Below are positions 17,049 through 23,743 of a stretch of DNA of 34,776 bases, in pieces. The notes under the pieces were generated by a model, which was not told where the DNA came from, made no database searches, and worked only from the letters and a program-made list of their open reading frames with translations. The stretch is from Clostridiales bacterium DTU089 (lineage in GTDB: Bacteria; Bacillota; Clostridia; Oscillospirales; Acutalibacteraceae). The DNA lies in assembly GCA_001513045.1 (NCBI GenBank), contig LFSB01000026.1:1-34776 (forward strand). Reading direction: 5' to 3'. A program made the position numbers and the translations under genes. Numbering within the stretch: position 1 is the first letter of the stretch; each line of letters opens with the position of its first letter.

Positions 17049-17747
17049 ATGGAAGCGATATCCTATAAGCTTGAAGTGTTTGAAGGGCCGATGGACCTGC
17101 TGCTTCATCTTATAAGCAAGCATAAGCTGGATATATATGACATTCCGATATTTGAGCTTGTGGAGCAATACACCTCCTACGTAAGGCAGATGGAAAACGC
17201 CGACATGGAGGTCGCAAGTGAATTTCTTGAGATGGCGGCAAGGCTTGTGTATATAAAAACGGTTTCCCTGCTTCCGTCATACGAGGAAGCGGAGGAGCTG
17301 AAGAAAGAGCTTTCTGGAGAACTGCTCGAATACCGTGATTGTAAAATTATGGCTCAGAAGCTCGCCGAACAGGCGAAGGGCTTTGACTTTTTTGCACACG
17401 CGCCCGAGGACATAACTCCGGACATGACTTACAGGCGTTTGCATGAGCCGGACGAGCTTGTGGGTGCGTATATCAACGCTGCAGGCAAAAAGCTTCGCAG
17501 ACTTCCGCCGCCGATTGAGGCGTTTGCCGAGATAGTTACAAGAAAGATTGTTTCGGTAAGCTCAAAAATAAGCCATATTATTGACAGGCTCAAGAAGGTC
17601 AGAAAACAAAAGCTGTATGATTTTATTCTTGAGTCCGAAACGCGCTCCGATATGATAGCGGCGTTTCTTGCAGTGCTTGAGATGGCAAAGGACAGCAAAA
17701 TCCGTGTAAACGGTGAGGGCGACAACGCACAGATAGAGCTTTTATGA
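17049..17747 (+). CDS. scpA: Segregation and condensation protein A
   Basis: Kleisin subunit that bridges the SMC dimer with ScpB for chromosome condensation. The 232 residues begin MEAISYKLEVFEGPMDLLLHLI, the standard ScpA N-terminus, with KHKLDIYDIPI next. They end in a winged-helix part (IVSVSSKISHIIDRL). The reading frame stays open upstream to 16944, but that part is encoded by the palindromic element and resembles no ScpA, so it is rejected. The ribosome binding site is GGAAAGGA near 17029-17036, which favours the ATG at 17049 over the one at 17037. The scpB gene follows after 16 nt. Confidence 0.95.
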   Translation: MEAISYKLEVFEGPMDLLLHLISKHKLDIYDIPIFELVEQYTSYVRQMENADMEVASEFLEMAARLVYIKTVSLLPSYEEAEELKKELSGELLEYRDCKIMAQKLAEQAKGFDFFAHAPEDITPDMTYRRLHEPDELVGAYINAAGKKLRRLPPPIEAFAEIVTRKIVSVSSKISHIIDRLKKVRKQKLYDFILESETRSDMIAAFLAVLEMAKDSKIRVNGEGDNAQIELL

Positions 17748-17763
17748 TTGGATGGGGTGGATT

Positions 17764-18390
17764 TTGAATACAAAAGAACTTACAGCGGCAGCGGAGGCGG
17801 TTCTTTTTGCCGCCGGAGAGCCGCTTGAAACAGCCAGGCTTGCATCGGTGCTTGAAACCGATGAAAAAACGCTTGCGGAAATTCTCGATACATACGCAAA
17901 GGCTCTCGATGAGCGCGGTGCGGGCATATGTCTGCTGCGCCTTGATGATAAATATCAGCTTTGCAGCCGCAAGGAGTATGCAGATAAAATCCGTACGGTG
18001 CTCGATTTGAGGCGCAACACACCGCTGTCTCCGGCGGCGTTTGAGGTGCTTGCGGTGGTGGCATATAATCAGCCTATCACAAAGGCTTTTATAGAGCAGG
18101 TGAGAGGTGTGGACTGCTCCGGCGTTATTGCGACGCTGTGTCAGAGAGAGCTTATTGAAGAAAAGGGCAGGCTTGACCTGCCGGGCAGACCTCTTATATA
18201 CGGCACTACCGACACCTTCCTGCGTTGCTTCTGCATTTCCTCTCTCGACGAGCTGCCGTCTCTTCCGCAGCATGATAATGAGCAGGCGGGCAAGGCGATG
18301 GCGGAAATGATGCCGGAAAACGCCACCGATGAGGTGCCGCAAGAAGAAATAAAGCCGGAAAACACCGCATTACCTCTTGAACAGCAGTAA
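17764..18390 (+). CDS. scpB: Segregation and condensation protein B
   Basis: ScpB dimer that binds ScpA in the SMC condensin. The 208 residues have the two winged-helix domains: TAAAEAVLFAAGEPL at the N-terminus, then LSPAAFEVLAVVAYNQPITKAFIE, the RGVDCSGVI turn and GRPLIYGTTDTFL. A TTG at 17764 gives the usual ScpB beginning (MNTKEL) with a GGGGTGG site just upstream. An ATG at 17752 would add four residues and has no ribosome binding site. The C-terminal ~30 residues are acidic and variable. Confidence 0.93.
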   Translation: MNTKELTAAAEAVLFAAGEPLETARLASVLETDEKTLAEILDTYAKALDERGAGICLLRLDDKYQLCSRKEYADKIRTVLDLRRNTPLSPAAFEVLAVVAYNQPITKAFIEQVRGVDCSGVIATLCQRELIEEKGRLDLPGRPLIYGTTDTFLRCFCISSLDELPSLPQHDNEQAGKAMAEMMPENATDEVPQEEIKPENTALPLEQQ

Positions 18391-18406
18391 GTGTTTGTGG
18401 TACAAT
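18377..18406 (+). promoter_or_regulatory. Candidate sigma-A promoter inside the end of scpB
   Basis: TTGAAC (18377-18382), 18-bp spacer and TACAAT (18401-18406) preceded by TG, giving an extended -10. The predicted start is near 18413, about 30 nt before the DUF2953 gene. It could drive the DUF2953-gerW part apart from scpAB. Confidence 0.5.
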
Positions 18407-18441
18407 AGTCAATATATAAAGATGAAGGGCGGTGAGGAAAA

Positions 18442-19185
18442 ATGTGGTTTTTATATATACTTCTCGGAATAACGGCATTTTTTGTCATCGTTCTGAGTAT
18501 AAAAGTTACCGTTACGGCGGATTATTCCGGCGACTCGAAGGCAAAAATAGTCGGGAAAAACGAAGGCGAGTTTGAAGCACATTTAAAATGGCTCTTTCTC
18601 GACATACCGCTTTATCCGGCGCAGAAAAAGAAGAAAAAGCCCAAGAAGGAGAAGCCTCCTAAGGAGGAAAAGCCTCCCGAGGAAAATGCGGCTCCTAAAG
18701 AGAAAAAGCCTAATTTCATTGTTGAATTCATAAAGAATCAGGGCTATGACGGCACAATAAAGCTTATAACCGATATCGGTAACGCAATGAAGGGCTTTAT
18801 GGCGTCAATGCTTAAAAGCCTTGTGATAAATGAGCTTTATCTTGAGCTTCTGGTTACCGGTTCGGACGCAGCGGATACCGCAATCGAATACGGCGAAACC
18901 TGTGCAAAAATCTGGCCGGTGCTCGGAAAGCTGTGCTCGACCTACAAGGTGCGAAAGTATGATTTTTGCATTGAGCCGGATTACCTTTCGACCAAAGGAA
19001 AGGCTGCGTTTTTTGTGTCGGTTTCGGCAAGACCGATACATATTACAAACGCCGCGGTGGTTCTTGCGGTCAGGCTCCTCTTTAAAGTTGTTTTAAAACT
19101 GCTTTTCTCAAAATCCAAGAAGGGCAGCGAAAATAAAAATACTCAACCCGATACAAAAATAAAACAAGGCGGTGTTACTCAATGA
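18442..19185 (+). CDS. DUF2953 domain protein
   Basis: 247 residues. One N-terminal membrane helix (FLYILLGITAFFVIVLSI) is followed by a Lys/Pro/Glu-rich segment at about residues 57-87. The DUF2953 part then follows (VINELYLELLVTGSDAADTAIEYG, and FCIEPDYLSTKGKAAFFVSVSARPIHI), with a second hydrophobic stretch near the C-terminus. The function is unknown. It overlaps gerW by 4 bp (ATGA), and in sporulating Firmicutes this family is usually found next to gerW/ytfJ, so a sporulation-linked role is inferred. GGTGAGG lies 4 nt before the ATG. Confidence 0.8.
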   Translation: MWFLYILLGITAFFVIVLSIKVTVTADYSGDSKAKIVGKNEGEFEAHLKWLFLDIPLYPAQKKKKKPKKEKPPKEEKPPEENAAPKEKKPNFIVEFIKNQGYDGTIKLITDIGNAMKGFMASMLKSLVINELYLELLVTGSDAADTAIEYGETCAKIWPVLGKLCSTYKVRKYDFCIEPDYLSTKGKAAFFVSVSARPIHITNAAVVLAVRLLFKVVLKLLFSKSKKGSENKNTQPDTKIKQGGVTQ

Positions 19186-19640
19186 AGGAACAATCAGCAG
19201 CGGGAATTCTTTCAACAACAATCGAAAAAGTCAGACAGCTTGTGGATGTGAGCACAATCATCGGTGAGCCGATAAATCTTGACGGCGGAATAACCATTAT
19301 TCCGGTGTCTAAGGTCACCTACGGCTTTGCCTCGGGCGGCTCTGATTTCCCCTCAAAGTCGAGCGCTGAGCTTTTCGGCGGCGGAGGAGGAGCCGGAGTC
19401 ACAATCAATCCGGTTGCTTTTCTTATTGTCAGCGACGGTGAGGTTACGCTCAAGCATATAACCGCATACGATAACGCGGCAGAGAGAGTTGTAAACCTTG
19501 TTCCGGAGATGTTTGACAAGGTAACTACGCTTGTCAAAAAGTCCAAGAAGGACAAAGCGGAGTCTGCTGATGTCGCGGCAAACGAGGATGAGGGACTTAG
19601 CTTTTCAGCGGAAGCAAATATCACATTAGAAACAGAGTAA
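19182..19640 (+). CDS. gerW: GerW family sporulation protein (YtfJ)
   Basis: 152 residues with the full GerW/YtfJ pattern: GEPINLDGGITIIPVSKVTYGFASGG, a glycine run (FGGGGGAGVTINPVAFLIV) and a variable acidic tail. In Bacillus this forespore-made protein is needed for germination triggered by lysozyme-type lysis of the cortex. Its presence indicates an endospore former. The ATG overlaps the DUF2953 stop, and AAGGCGG supplies the ribosome binding site. It is followed by the dacF-type gene across a hairpin. Confidence 0.92.
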   Translation: MKEQSAAGILSTTIEKVRQLVDVSTIIGEPINLDGGITIIPVSKVTYGFASGGSDFPSKSSAELFGGGGGAGVTINPVAFLIVSDGEVTLKHITAYDNAAERVVNLVPEMFDKVTTLVKKSKKDKAESADVAANEDEGLSFSAEANITLETE

Positions 19641-19660
19641 TAAGAGATTATTATTTATTG

Positions 19661-19698
19661 ACCGCCTGCATATTCATAATAATATGAAAGCAGGTGGT
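19661..19698 (+). promoter_or_regulatory. Hairpin covering the dacF ribosome binding site
   Basis: ACCGCCTGC (19661-19669) pairs with GCAGGTGGT (19690-19698) with one G-T pair. Inside it, TTCATA (19673-19678) pairs with TATGAA (19683-19688). The AGGTGG Shine-Dalgarno (19692-19697) is fully inside the stem. There is no T-run, so it is more likely a translation-control or mRNA-stability structure than a terminator. Confidence 0.5.
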
Positions 19699-19705
19699 TG
19701 ATTTG

Positions 19706-20860
19706 TTGAAAAAATGTTTGTCTGTTCTTCTTGCCGTGTCTTTTCTTTTGCCTGTGATGTCGCGAGAGGCTCAGGCAGCGTCGGTGTCGGATATTTCCGC
19801 CGCGAGTGCCGCTGTTATAGTTGCGCAGACCGGTGAGCTGCTTTACGGCAAGAATGAGCACGAAAAGCGCGGAATGGCGAGTACCACGAAGATAATGACG
19901 GCATTGCTTGCCTGTGAAGCCGGCACGCCCGAAAGGGAGATAACCGTTACCGCGGAGATGCTTGCCGTTGAAGGAACCTCTATGGGCTTGCTCGCAGGGG
20001 ATAAGGTTACGCTTGACGGACTTGTTTACGGTATGCTGCTTGAATCCGGCAATGATGCCGCAAATGTTACGGCATACACGCTTGCAGGTAATATAGACTC
20101 CTTTGCCGCACTAATGAACGCGAAGGCGCATGAAATAGGCATGGCGGACACCTCCTTTGCAAATCCCTCCGGCCTTACCGCGGAGAATCATTATTCTACC
20201 GCGTATGATATGGCGTTGCTCGGCGCGTATGCAATGAAAAACATGCATTTCAGGGAGACTGCGAGCCGTACCTCGGCACGGGTGAGTTACGGCAATCCAC
20301 CCTATATGCGCACGCTTACAAACCACAACAGACTTCTGCGCAGCTATGACGGGGCAATCGGAATAAAAACCGGTTTTACCAAGGCCAGCGGAAGGTGTCT
20401 TGTTTCGGCAGCGGAGCGTAACGGCGTAACCCTCGTGGCTGTGACGCTTAAAGCTCCCAATGACTGGGCGGACCACACCAAGCTGCTCGATTACGGTTTT
20501 TCTCTGGTTGAAAATAAACAGGCAGATACGGATTTTTCCGACATTATGCTGAGCGTAGTGGGCGGTACCGCTTCCGGAGTAAAAACGGTTGCGGGCACAA
20601 CGGTTGATATTGCCGTGCGCAGCTCGTCGGATTTTCAACCCGAACGCAGAGTGTATATTGAACACTTTCTCTATGCACCCGTAAAAGCCGGTAGGGTTGT
20701 CGGCAGAGCCGAATACCTTATAGACGGCAATGTGGTTGCTCAGGTTCAGCTTGTCGCGGAGAATGATGTTCCTGCGGTACAGCCTCAGCAAAAGGAAAAA
20801 GGATTTCTTTACAGAGTGAAGGAGTTTTTTATAAAGCTGTTCGCAAAGGCGGCAGCATGA
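19706..20860 (+). CDS. dacF: D-alanyl-D-alanine carboxypeptidase, DacF type (penicillin-binding protein)
   Basis: Trims the terminal D-Ala from peptidoglycan stem peptides; by family and position it is probably the forespore enzyme that sets cortex crosslinking. The 384 residues have a signal peptide (MKKCLSVLLAVSFLLPV, cleavage after AQA), SxxK (Ser59-Lys62 in ASTTKIMT), SGN (Ser114-Asn116) and KTG (Lys221-Gly223). A C-terminal beta domain (PBP5_C-like) and a final amphipathic helix (VKEFFIKLFAKAA) follow. The TTG at 19706 is 8 nt after AGGTGG; an upstream GTG (19694) overlaps that site and is rejected. The spmA and spmB genes that follow in Bacillus are absent. Confidence 0.93.
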   Translation: MKKCLSVLLAVSFLLPVMSREAQAASVSDISAASAAVIVAQTGELLYGKNEHEKRGMASTTKIMTALLACEAGTPEREITVTAEMLAVEGTSMGLLAGDKVTLDGLVYGMLLESGNDAANVTAYTLAGNIDSFAALMNAKAHEIGMADTSFANPSGLTAENHYSTAYDMALLGAYAMKNMHFRETASRTSARVSYGNPPYMRTLTNHNRLLRSYDGAIGIKTGFTKASGRCLVSAAERNGVTLVAVTLKAPNDWADHTKLLDYGFSLVENKQADTDFSDIMLSVVGGTASGVKTVAGTTVDIAVRSSSDFQPERRVYIEHFLYAPVKAGRVVGRAEYLIDGNVVAQVQLVAENDVPAVQPQQKEKGFLYRVKEFFIKLFAKAAA

Positions 20861-20893
20861 AAGGCGCGGCGTGTCAGCCGCAAAAATACAATT

Positions 20894-21637
20894 ATGGCAG
20901 ATGAAAAAATAAGACTTCAAAAGTATCTTTCCGAATGCGGTGTCGCTTCGCGGCGCAAGGCTGAGGAGATGATAGAGGCGGGTCAGGTATGGGTCAACGG
21001 CAGAAAAGCGTCAATAGGCGATAAGGTAAGTCCAAAGAACGACAATGTCACCGTAAAAGGCAAAAAGGTTGTGCGTCAGAAGGAGCAGGTATATATAATG
21101 CTCAACAAGCCGCGCGGATTTATCACCACAATGAGTGACGAAATGGACAGGAAGTGCGTTGCCGAGCTGGTTGCGGATGTCGGCGCTCCGGTTTATCCGG
21201 TAGGCAGGCTTGACCGCGAGTCCGAGGGCTTGCTGCTGTTTACGAATGACGGCGAATTTGCAAACCTCATAACGCATCCAAGACGTCATATCCCCAAGAC
21301 CTATCGCGTAACCGTGCGTCCCTCGGTGAATGAGGAACAGGTAACAAAGCTTTGCACCGGTGTTATGGTTGACGGACGCATGACCTCGCCGGCAAAGGTG
21401 AATATTGTTGAAAAGCAAGAGGGCAGAGTGGTGCTTGAGATGACAATATTCGAGGGCAGAAATCGTCAGATAAGGAAGATGTGCGAGGAAACCGGACTTG
21501 AGGTTGCACGTCTGAAAAGGACGGCTATCGGCTCACTGAAGCTCGGTATGCTGCAGATAGGAAAGTGGCGCGCTCTTACTGAGGATGAGGTTCACAGGCT
21601 TACAGCCTCCGCTTCTCAGAACCCTTCCGAGGTCTGA
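20894..21637 (+). CDS. rluB: rRNA pseudouridine synthase (RsuA/RluB family)
   Basis: 247-residue enzyme that converts a uridine of rRNA to pseudouridine, probably in 23S rRNA. An S4 RNA-binding domain covers residues ~7-65 (RLQKYLSECGVASRRKAEEMI). The catalytic domain has GRLDRESEGLLLFTNDG with Asp107. FEGRNRQIRKM lies near the C-terminus. Position after scpB and dacF matches Bacillus rluB. No clear Shine-Dalgarno precedes the ATG; a weak GCGGC/GCCGC hairpin (20866-20881) lies in the 33-nt gap. RsuA and RluB are hard to separate by eye; context favours RluB. Confidence 0.92.
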   Translation: MADEKIRLQKYLSECGVASRRKAEEMIEAGQVWVNGRKASIGDKVSPKNDNVTVKGKKVVRQKEQVYIMLNKPRGFITTMSDEMDRKCVAELVADVGAPVYPVGRLDRESEGLLLFTNDGEFANLITHPRRHIPKTYRVTVRPSVNEEQVTKLCTGVMVDGRMTSPAKVNIVEKQEGRVVLEMTIFEGRNRQIRKMCEETGLEVARLKRTAIGSLKLGMLQIGKWRALTEDEVHRLTASASQNPSEV

Positions 21638-21638
21638 T

Positions 21639-21667
21639 TTGACAAAATCGCAGGATATTGATACAAT
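21639..21667 (+). promoter_or_regulatory. Near-consensus sigma-A promoter for the yicC-to-spoVM gene run
   Basis: TTGACA (21639-21644), 17-bp spacer, TACAAT (21662-21667), directly after the rluB stop. The predicted start is near 21674, 25 nt before the yicC ATG. It is the best promoter in the window and probably reads into the long housekeeping cluster. Confidence 0.8.
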
Positions 21668-21698
21668 ATACCACAATCTTTTTTTAGAGGGTTATTTA

Positions 21699-22577
21699 AT
21701 GATAAAGAGTATGACCGGTTACGGCAGGGCGCAGGATACGATAGACGGTATCGGCGTTACTGTCGAAATCAAAAGCGTGAATCACAGATATTTTGAATTT
21801 TCCGCAAGAACCCCGCGAAACTGCGGCTTTTTGGAGGACAAGCTGAAGACTCTGGTTCAGTCCATGGTGTCAAGAGGAAAAACAGAGTGCGGAGTCCAGC
21901 TTGAAATTGAAGCGGACGAGAGCATGCAGGTGTCGCTTAACACCTCACTTGCCTCCGGCTACATATCGGCTCTTGAAGAGATAAAGAAAGAGTTCTCACT
22001 CGGAGGAAATGTCGATGCTTCGCTTGTTGCGCGTTTTCCGGATGTATTAAGCGTATCTAAAGCTCCGGTGGATGAGGAGAAAATATGGAACGCCGTGCGC
22101 ACTGTTGCGGTACAGGCTGTTGAGGCGTTCATAAAAATGCGTGAAATAGAGGGCGAAAAGCTTCGCAATGATTTGATTTCACGAGCCGACGCAATACTTT
22201 CCGATGTTGAATTTGTTGAAAAACGTTCGCCGGAAACCGTAAAGATATACAACGACAAGCTTGTTGCCAGAATGAAGGATTTGCTCGGCGAGACTACGGT
22301 TGACGAACAGCGTCTGCTTACAGAGGCGGCAATATTTGCGGATAAAATAGCTGTTGCCGAAGAAACGGTACGCCTTCGCAGCCATCTTGACCAGCTTCGT
22401 GAAATGGTATCGGGCGATGAGGCAATCGGCAGAAAGCTCGATTTCCTTGTTCAGGAAATCAACCGCGAAGCAAATACCATAGGCTCCAAGGCTCAGGATG
22501 TTGAGATTGCAAGGCATGTAATCAATATCAAGGCAGAGGTTGAAAAAATCCGTGAGCAGGTTCAGAATATAGAATAA
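21699..22577 (+). CDS. yicC: YicC/YloC family endoribonuclease
   Basis: 292 residues starting MIKSMTGYGRAQ, the YicC signature, with VEIKSVNHRYFEFSARTPR, a central coiled region and the C-terminal KLDFLVQEINREANTIGSKA (DUF1732 part). E. coli YicC and Bacillus YloC have been reported as RNA-cleaving enzymes. AGAGGG (21686-21691) is 7 nt before this ATG. A longer frame reaching back into rluB would run across the promoter and is rejected. Position before remA and gmk matches Bacillus. Confidence 0.94.
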   Translation: MIKSMTGYGRAQDTIDGIGVTVEIKSVNHRYFEFSARTPRNCGFLEDKLKTLVQSMVSRGKTECGVQLEIEADESMQVSLNTSLASGYISALEEIKKEFSLGGNVDASLVARFPDVLSVSKAPVDEEKIWNAVRTVAVQAVEAFIKMREIEGEKLRNDLISRADAILSDVEFVEKRSPETVKIYNDKLVARMKDLLGETTVDEQRLLTEAAIFADKIAVAEETVRLRSHLDQLREMVSGDEAIGRKLDFLVQEINREANTIGSKAQDVEIARHVINIKAEVEKIREQVQNIE

Positions 22578-22598
22578 AATTGCTGGAGGACAAGGGGC

Positions 22599-22865
22599 AT
22601 GAAGCTCATAAATATCGGCTTCGGTAACATGGTGAATACCAACAGAATAGTAACCGTCGTCAGTCCGGAGTCTGCACCGGCGAAAAGAATGGTGCAGGAG
22701 GCAAAGGAGCGCGGCAATCTCATAGACGCCACACACGGAAGGCGCACAAGAGCTGTTATTATCACCGACAGCGACCATATAATTCTCACCTATTTACAGG
22801 CGGAAACGCTTGCAAACAGGTTTAATGATGAAGTATTATCCGAGGGGGACGGCGGCGATGAATAA
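22599..22865 (+). CDS. remA: Extracellular matrix regulator RemA (DUF370)
   Basis: 88 residues of the RemA/DUF370 family: [21 protein letters not shown], then [20 protein letters not shown] with the conserved basic DNA-contact run. In Bacillus, RemA is a ring-forming DNA-binding activator of biofilm matrix and osmoprotection genes. In Clostridia the targets are mostly unknown. Two G-rich sites (GGAGG, AAGGGG) precede the ATG. The last 8 bp overlap the gmk start. The order yicC-remA-gmk is as in Bacillus. Confidence 0.94.
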   Translation: MKLINIGFGNMVNTNRIVTVVSPESAPAKRMVQEAKERGNLIDATHGRRTRAVIITDSDHIILTYLQAETLANRFNDEVLSEGDGGDE

Positions 22866-23478
22866 TAAAAAGCACGAGGGCTTTCTTGTGATTCTGTCGG
22901 GCCCGTCAGGCTCAGGCAAGGACACCATACTTACCGAGCTTGAAAAGCGGAACTTTGATATTCAGGTATCAATTTCAAACACCACGCGTAAGGCGAGGGA
23001 CTGGGAAATAAACGGCTTCCATTATAATTTCGTTTCTCCAGAGGAGTTTGAAAGCGGCATAAATTCAGGATATTTTCTTGAATATGCGAAATACGGGAGC
23101 AACTATTACGGAACCCCGCGCGGTCCCATCAACACATGGATTCAGGAGGGCAAAATAGTTTTCCTGAAAATAGATGTTCAGGGCGCGAGAAGAATCCGTG
23201 CCGAATATCCGGGCGTGGTGAGCATATTCCTCATGCCTCCGACCTTCGGGGCGCTCAGAGACAGGCTTCACAACCGCGAGTCCGAGGATGAGGCGGATAT
23301 AGCCTCAAGGCTTGAGATAGCGGCAAACGAAATAGAGTGCAGCAAGGATTATGATTATATAGTTGTAAATGATGTGGTTAACTACGCCGTGAGTGATATT
23401 TGCGCCATACTTCAGGCGGAGCAGCTCAGAGCCGAAAGAATGGCGCGCACGGTAGAGGACATAATAAACATAAAATAA
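22858..23478 (+). CDS. gmk: Guanylate kinase
   Basis: Phosphorylates GMP to GDP with ATP. The 206 residues have the P-loop [12 protein letters not shown], the GMP-binding [20 protein letters not shown] and YYGTPRGPI, and the [12 protein letters not shown] lid region. The start is the ATG at 22858, 9 nt after a GAGGGGG site. Longer frames begin at ATGs inside remA and are not supported. GMP kinase sits between remA and rpoZ, as in Bacillus. Confidence 0.96.
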   Translation: MNNKKHEGFLVILSGPSGSGKDTILTELEKRNFDIQVSISNTTRKARDWEINGFHYNFVSPEEFESGINSGYFLEYAKYGSNYYGTPRGPINTWIQEGKIVFLKIDVQGARRIRAEYPGVVSIFLMPPTFGALRDRLHNRESEDEADIASRLEIAANEIECSKDYDYIVVNDVVNYAVSDICAILQAEQLRAERMARTVEDIINIK

Positions 23479-23520
23479 TTTGTTTCATGGGCAGCAGCCC
23501 GGAAAGGTAGGTTATATTCA

Positions 23521-23730
23521 ATGCTTAATCCCGATTTAAGAGGAATACTCAAAAACCATCTCAGCCGTTATTCTCTTGTTACGGCAACAGCCAAGAGAGC
23601 AAGAGAAATTTCCGATGAAATAGAGGAGAACAGAGAAATTGTTACGGAAAAGCCGGTTACAATAGCTCTTAATGAAATAATGGACGGCAAATATAAAATA
23701 ATCGAGCCGGAGGAAATCAGGAACATCTAA
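23521..23730 (+). CDS. rpoZ: RNA polymerase omega subunit
   Basis: 69-residue omega subunit, which assists folding of beta-prime. SLVTATAKRAREI and the following acidic helix, with KPVTIALNEIMDGKYKI, are the omega signature (in most species VxxxAKRARQL and ALxEI). GGAAAGGTAGG lies ahead of the ATG, and a GGGC/GCCC hairpin lies in the gap (23489-23500). The gene is directly followed by priA with no coaBC between them. Confidence 0.92.
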   Translation: MLNPDLRGILKNHLSRYSLVTATAKRAREISDEIEENREIVTEKPVTIALNEIMDGKYKIIEPEEIRNI

Positions 23731-23743
23731 TTGCGGGTGCTGT

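Noticed and set aside
19658-19685. Possible promoter TTGACC / TAATAT before dacF
   Set aside because: Its transcription start would fall on the ribosome binding site, and the -10 is poor; the hairpin explains the sequence better.
20111-20920. Reverse-strand 269-residue frame
   Set aside because: Antisense to the dacF-type gene, whose SxxK, SGN and KTG motifs are intact.
21585-21698. N-terminal extension of YicC reaching into rluB
   Set aside because: It would read through the near-consensus promoter at 21639-21667; the family starts at MIKSMTGYGRA.
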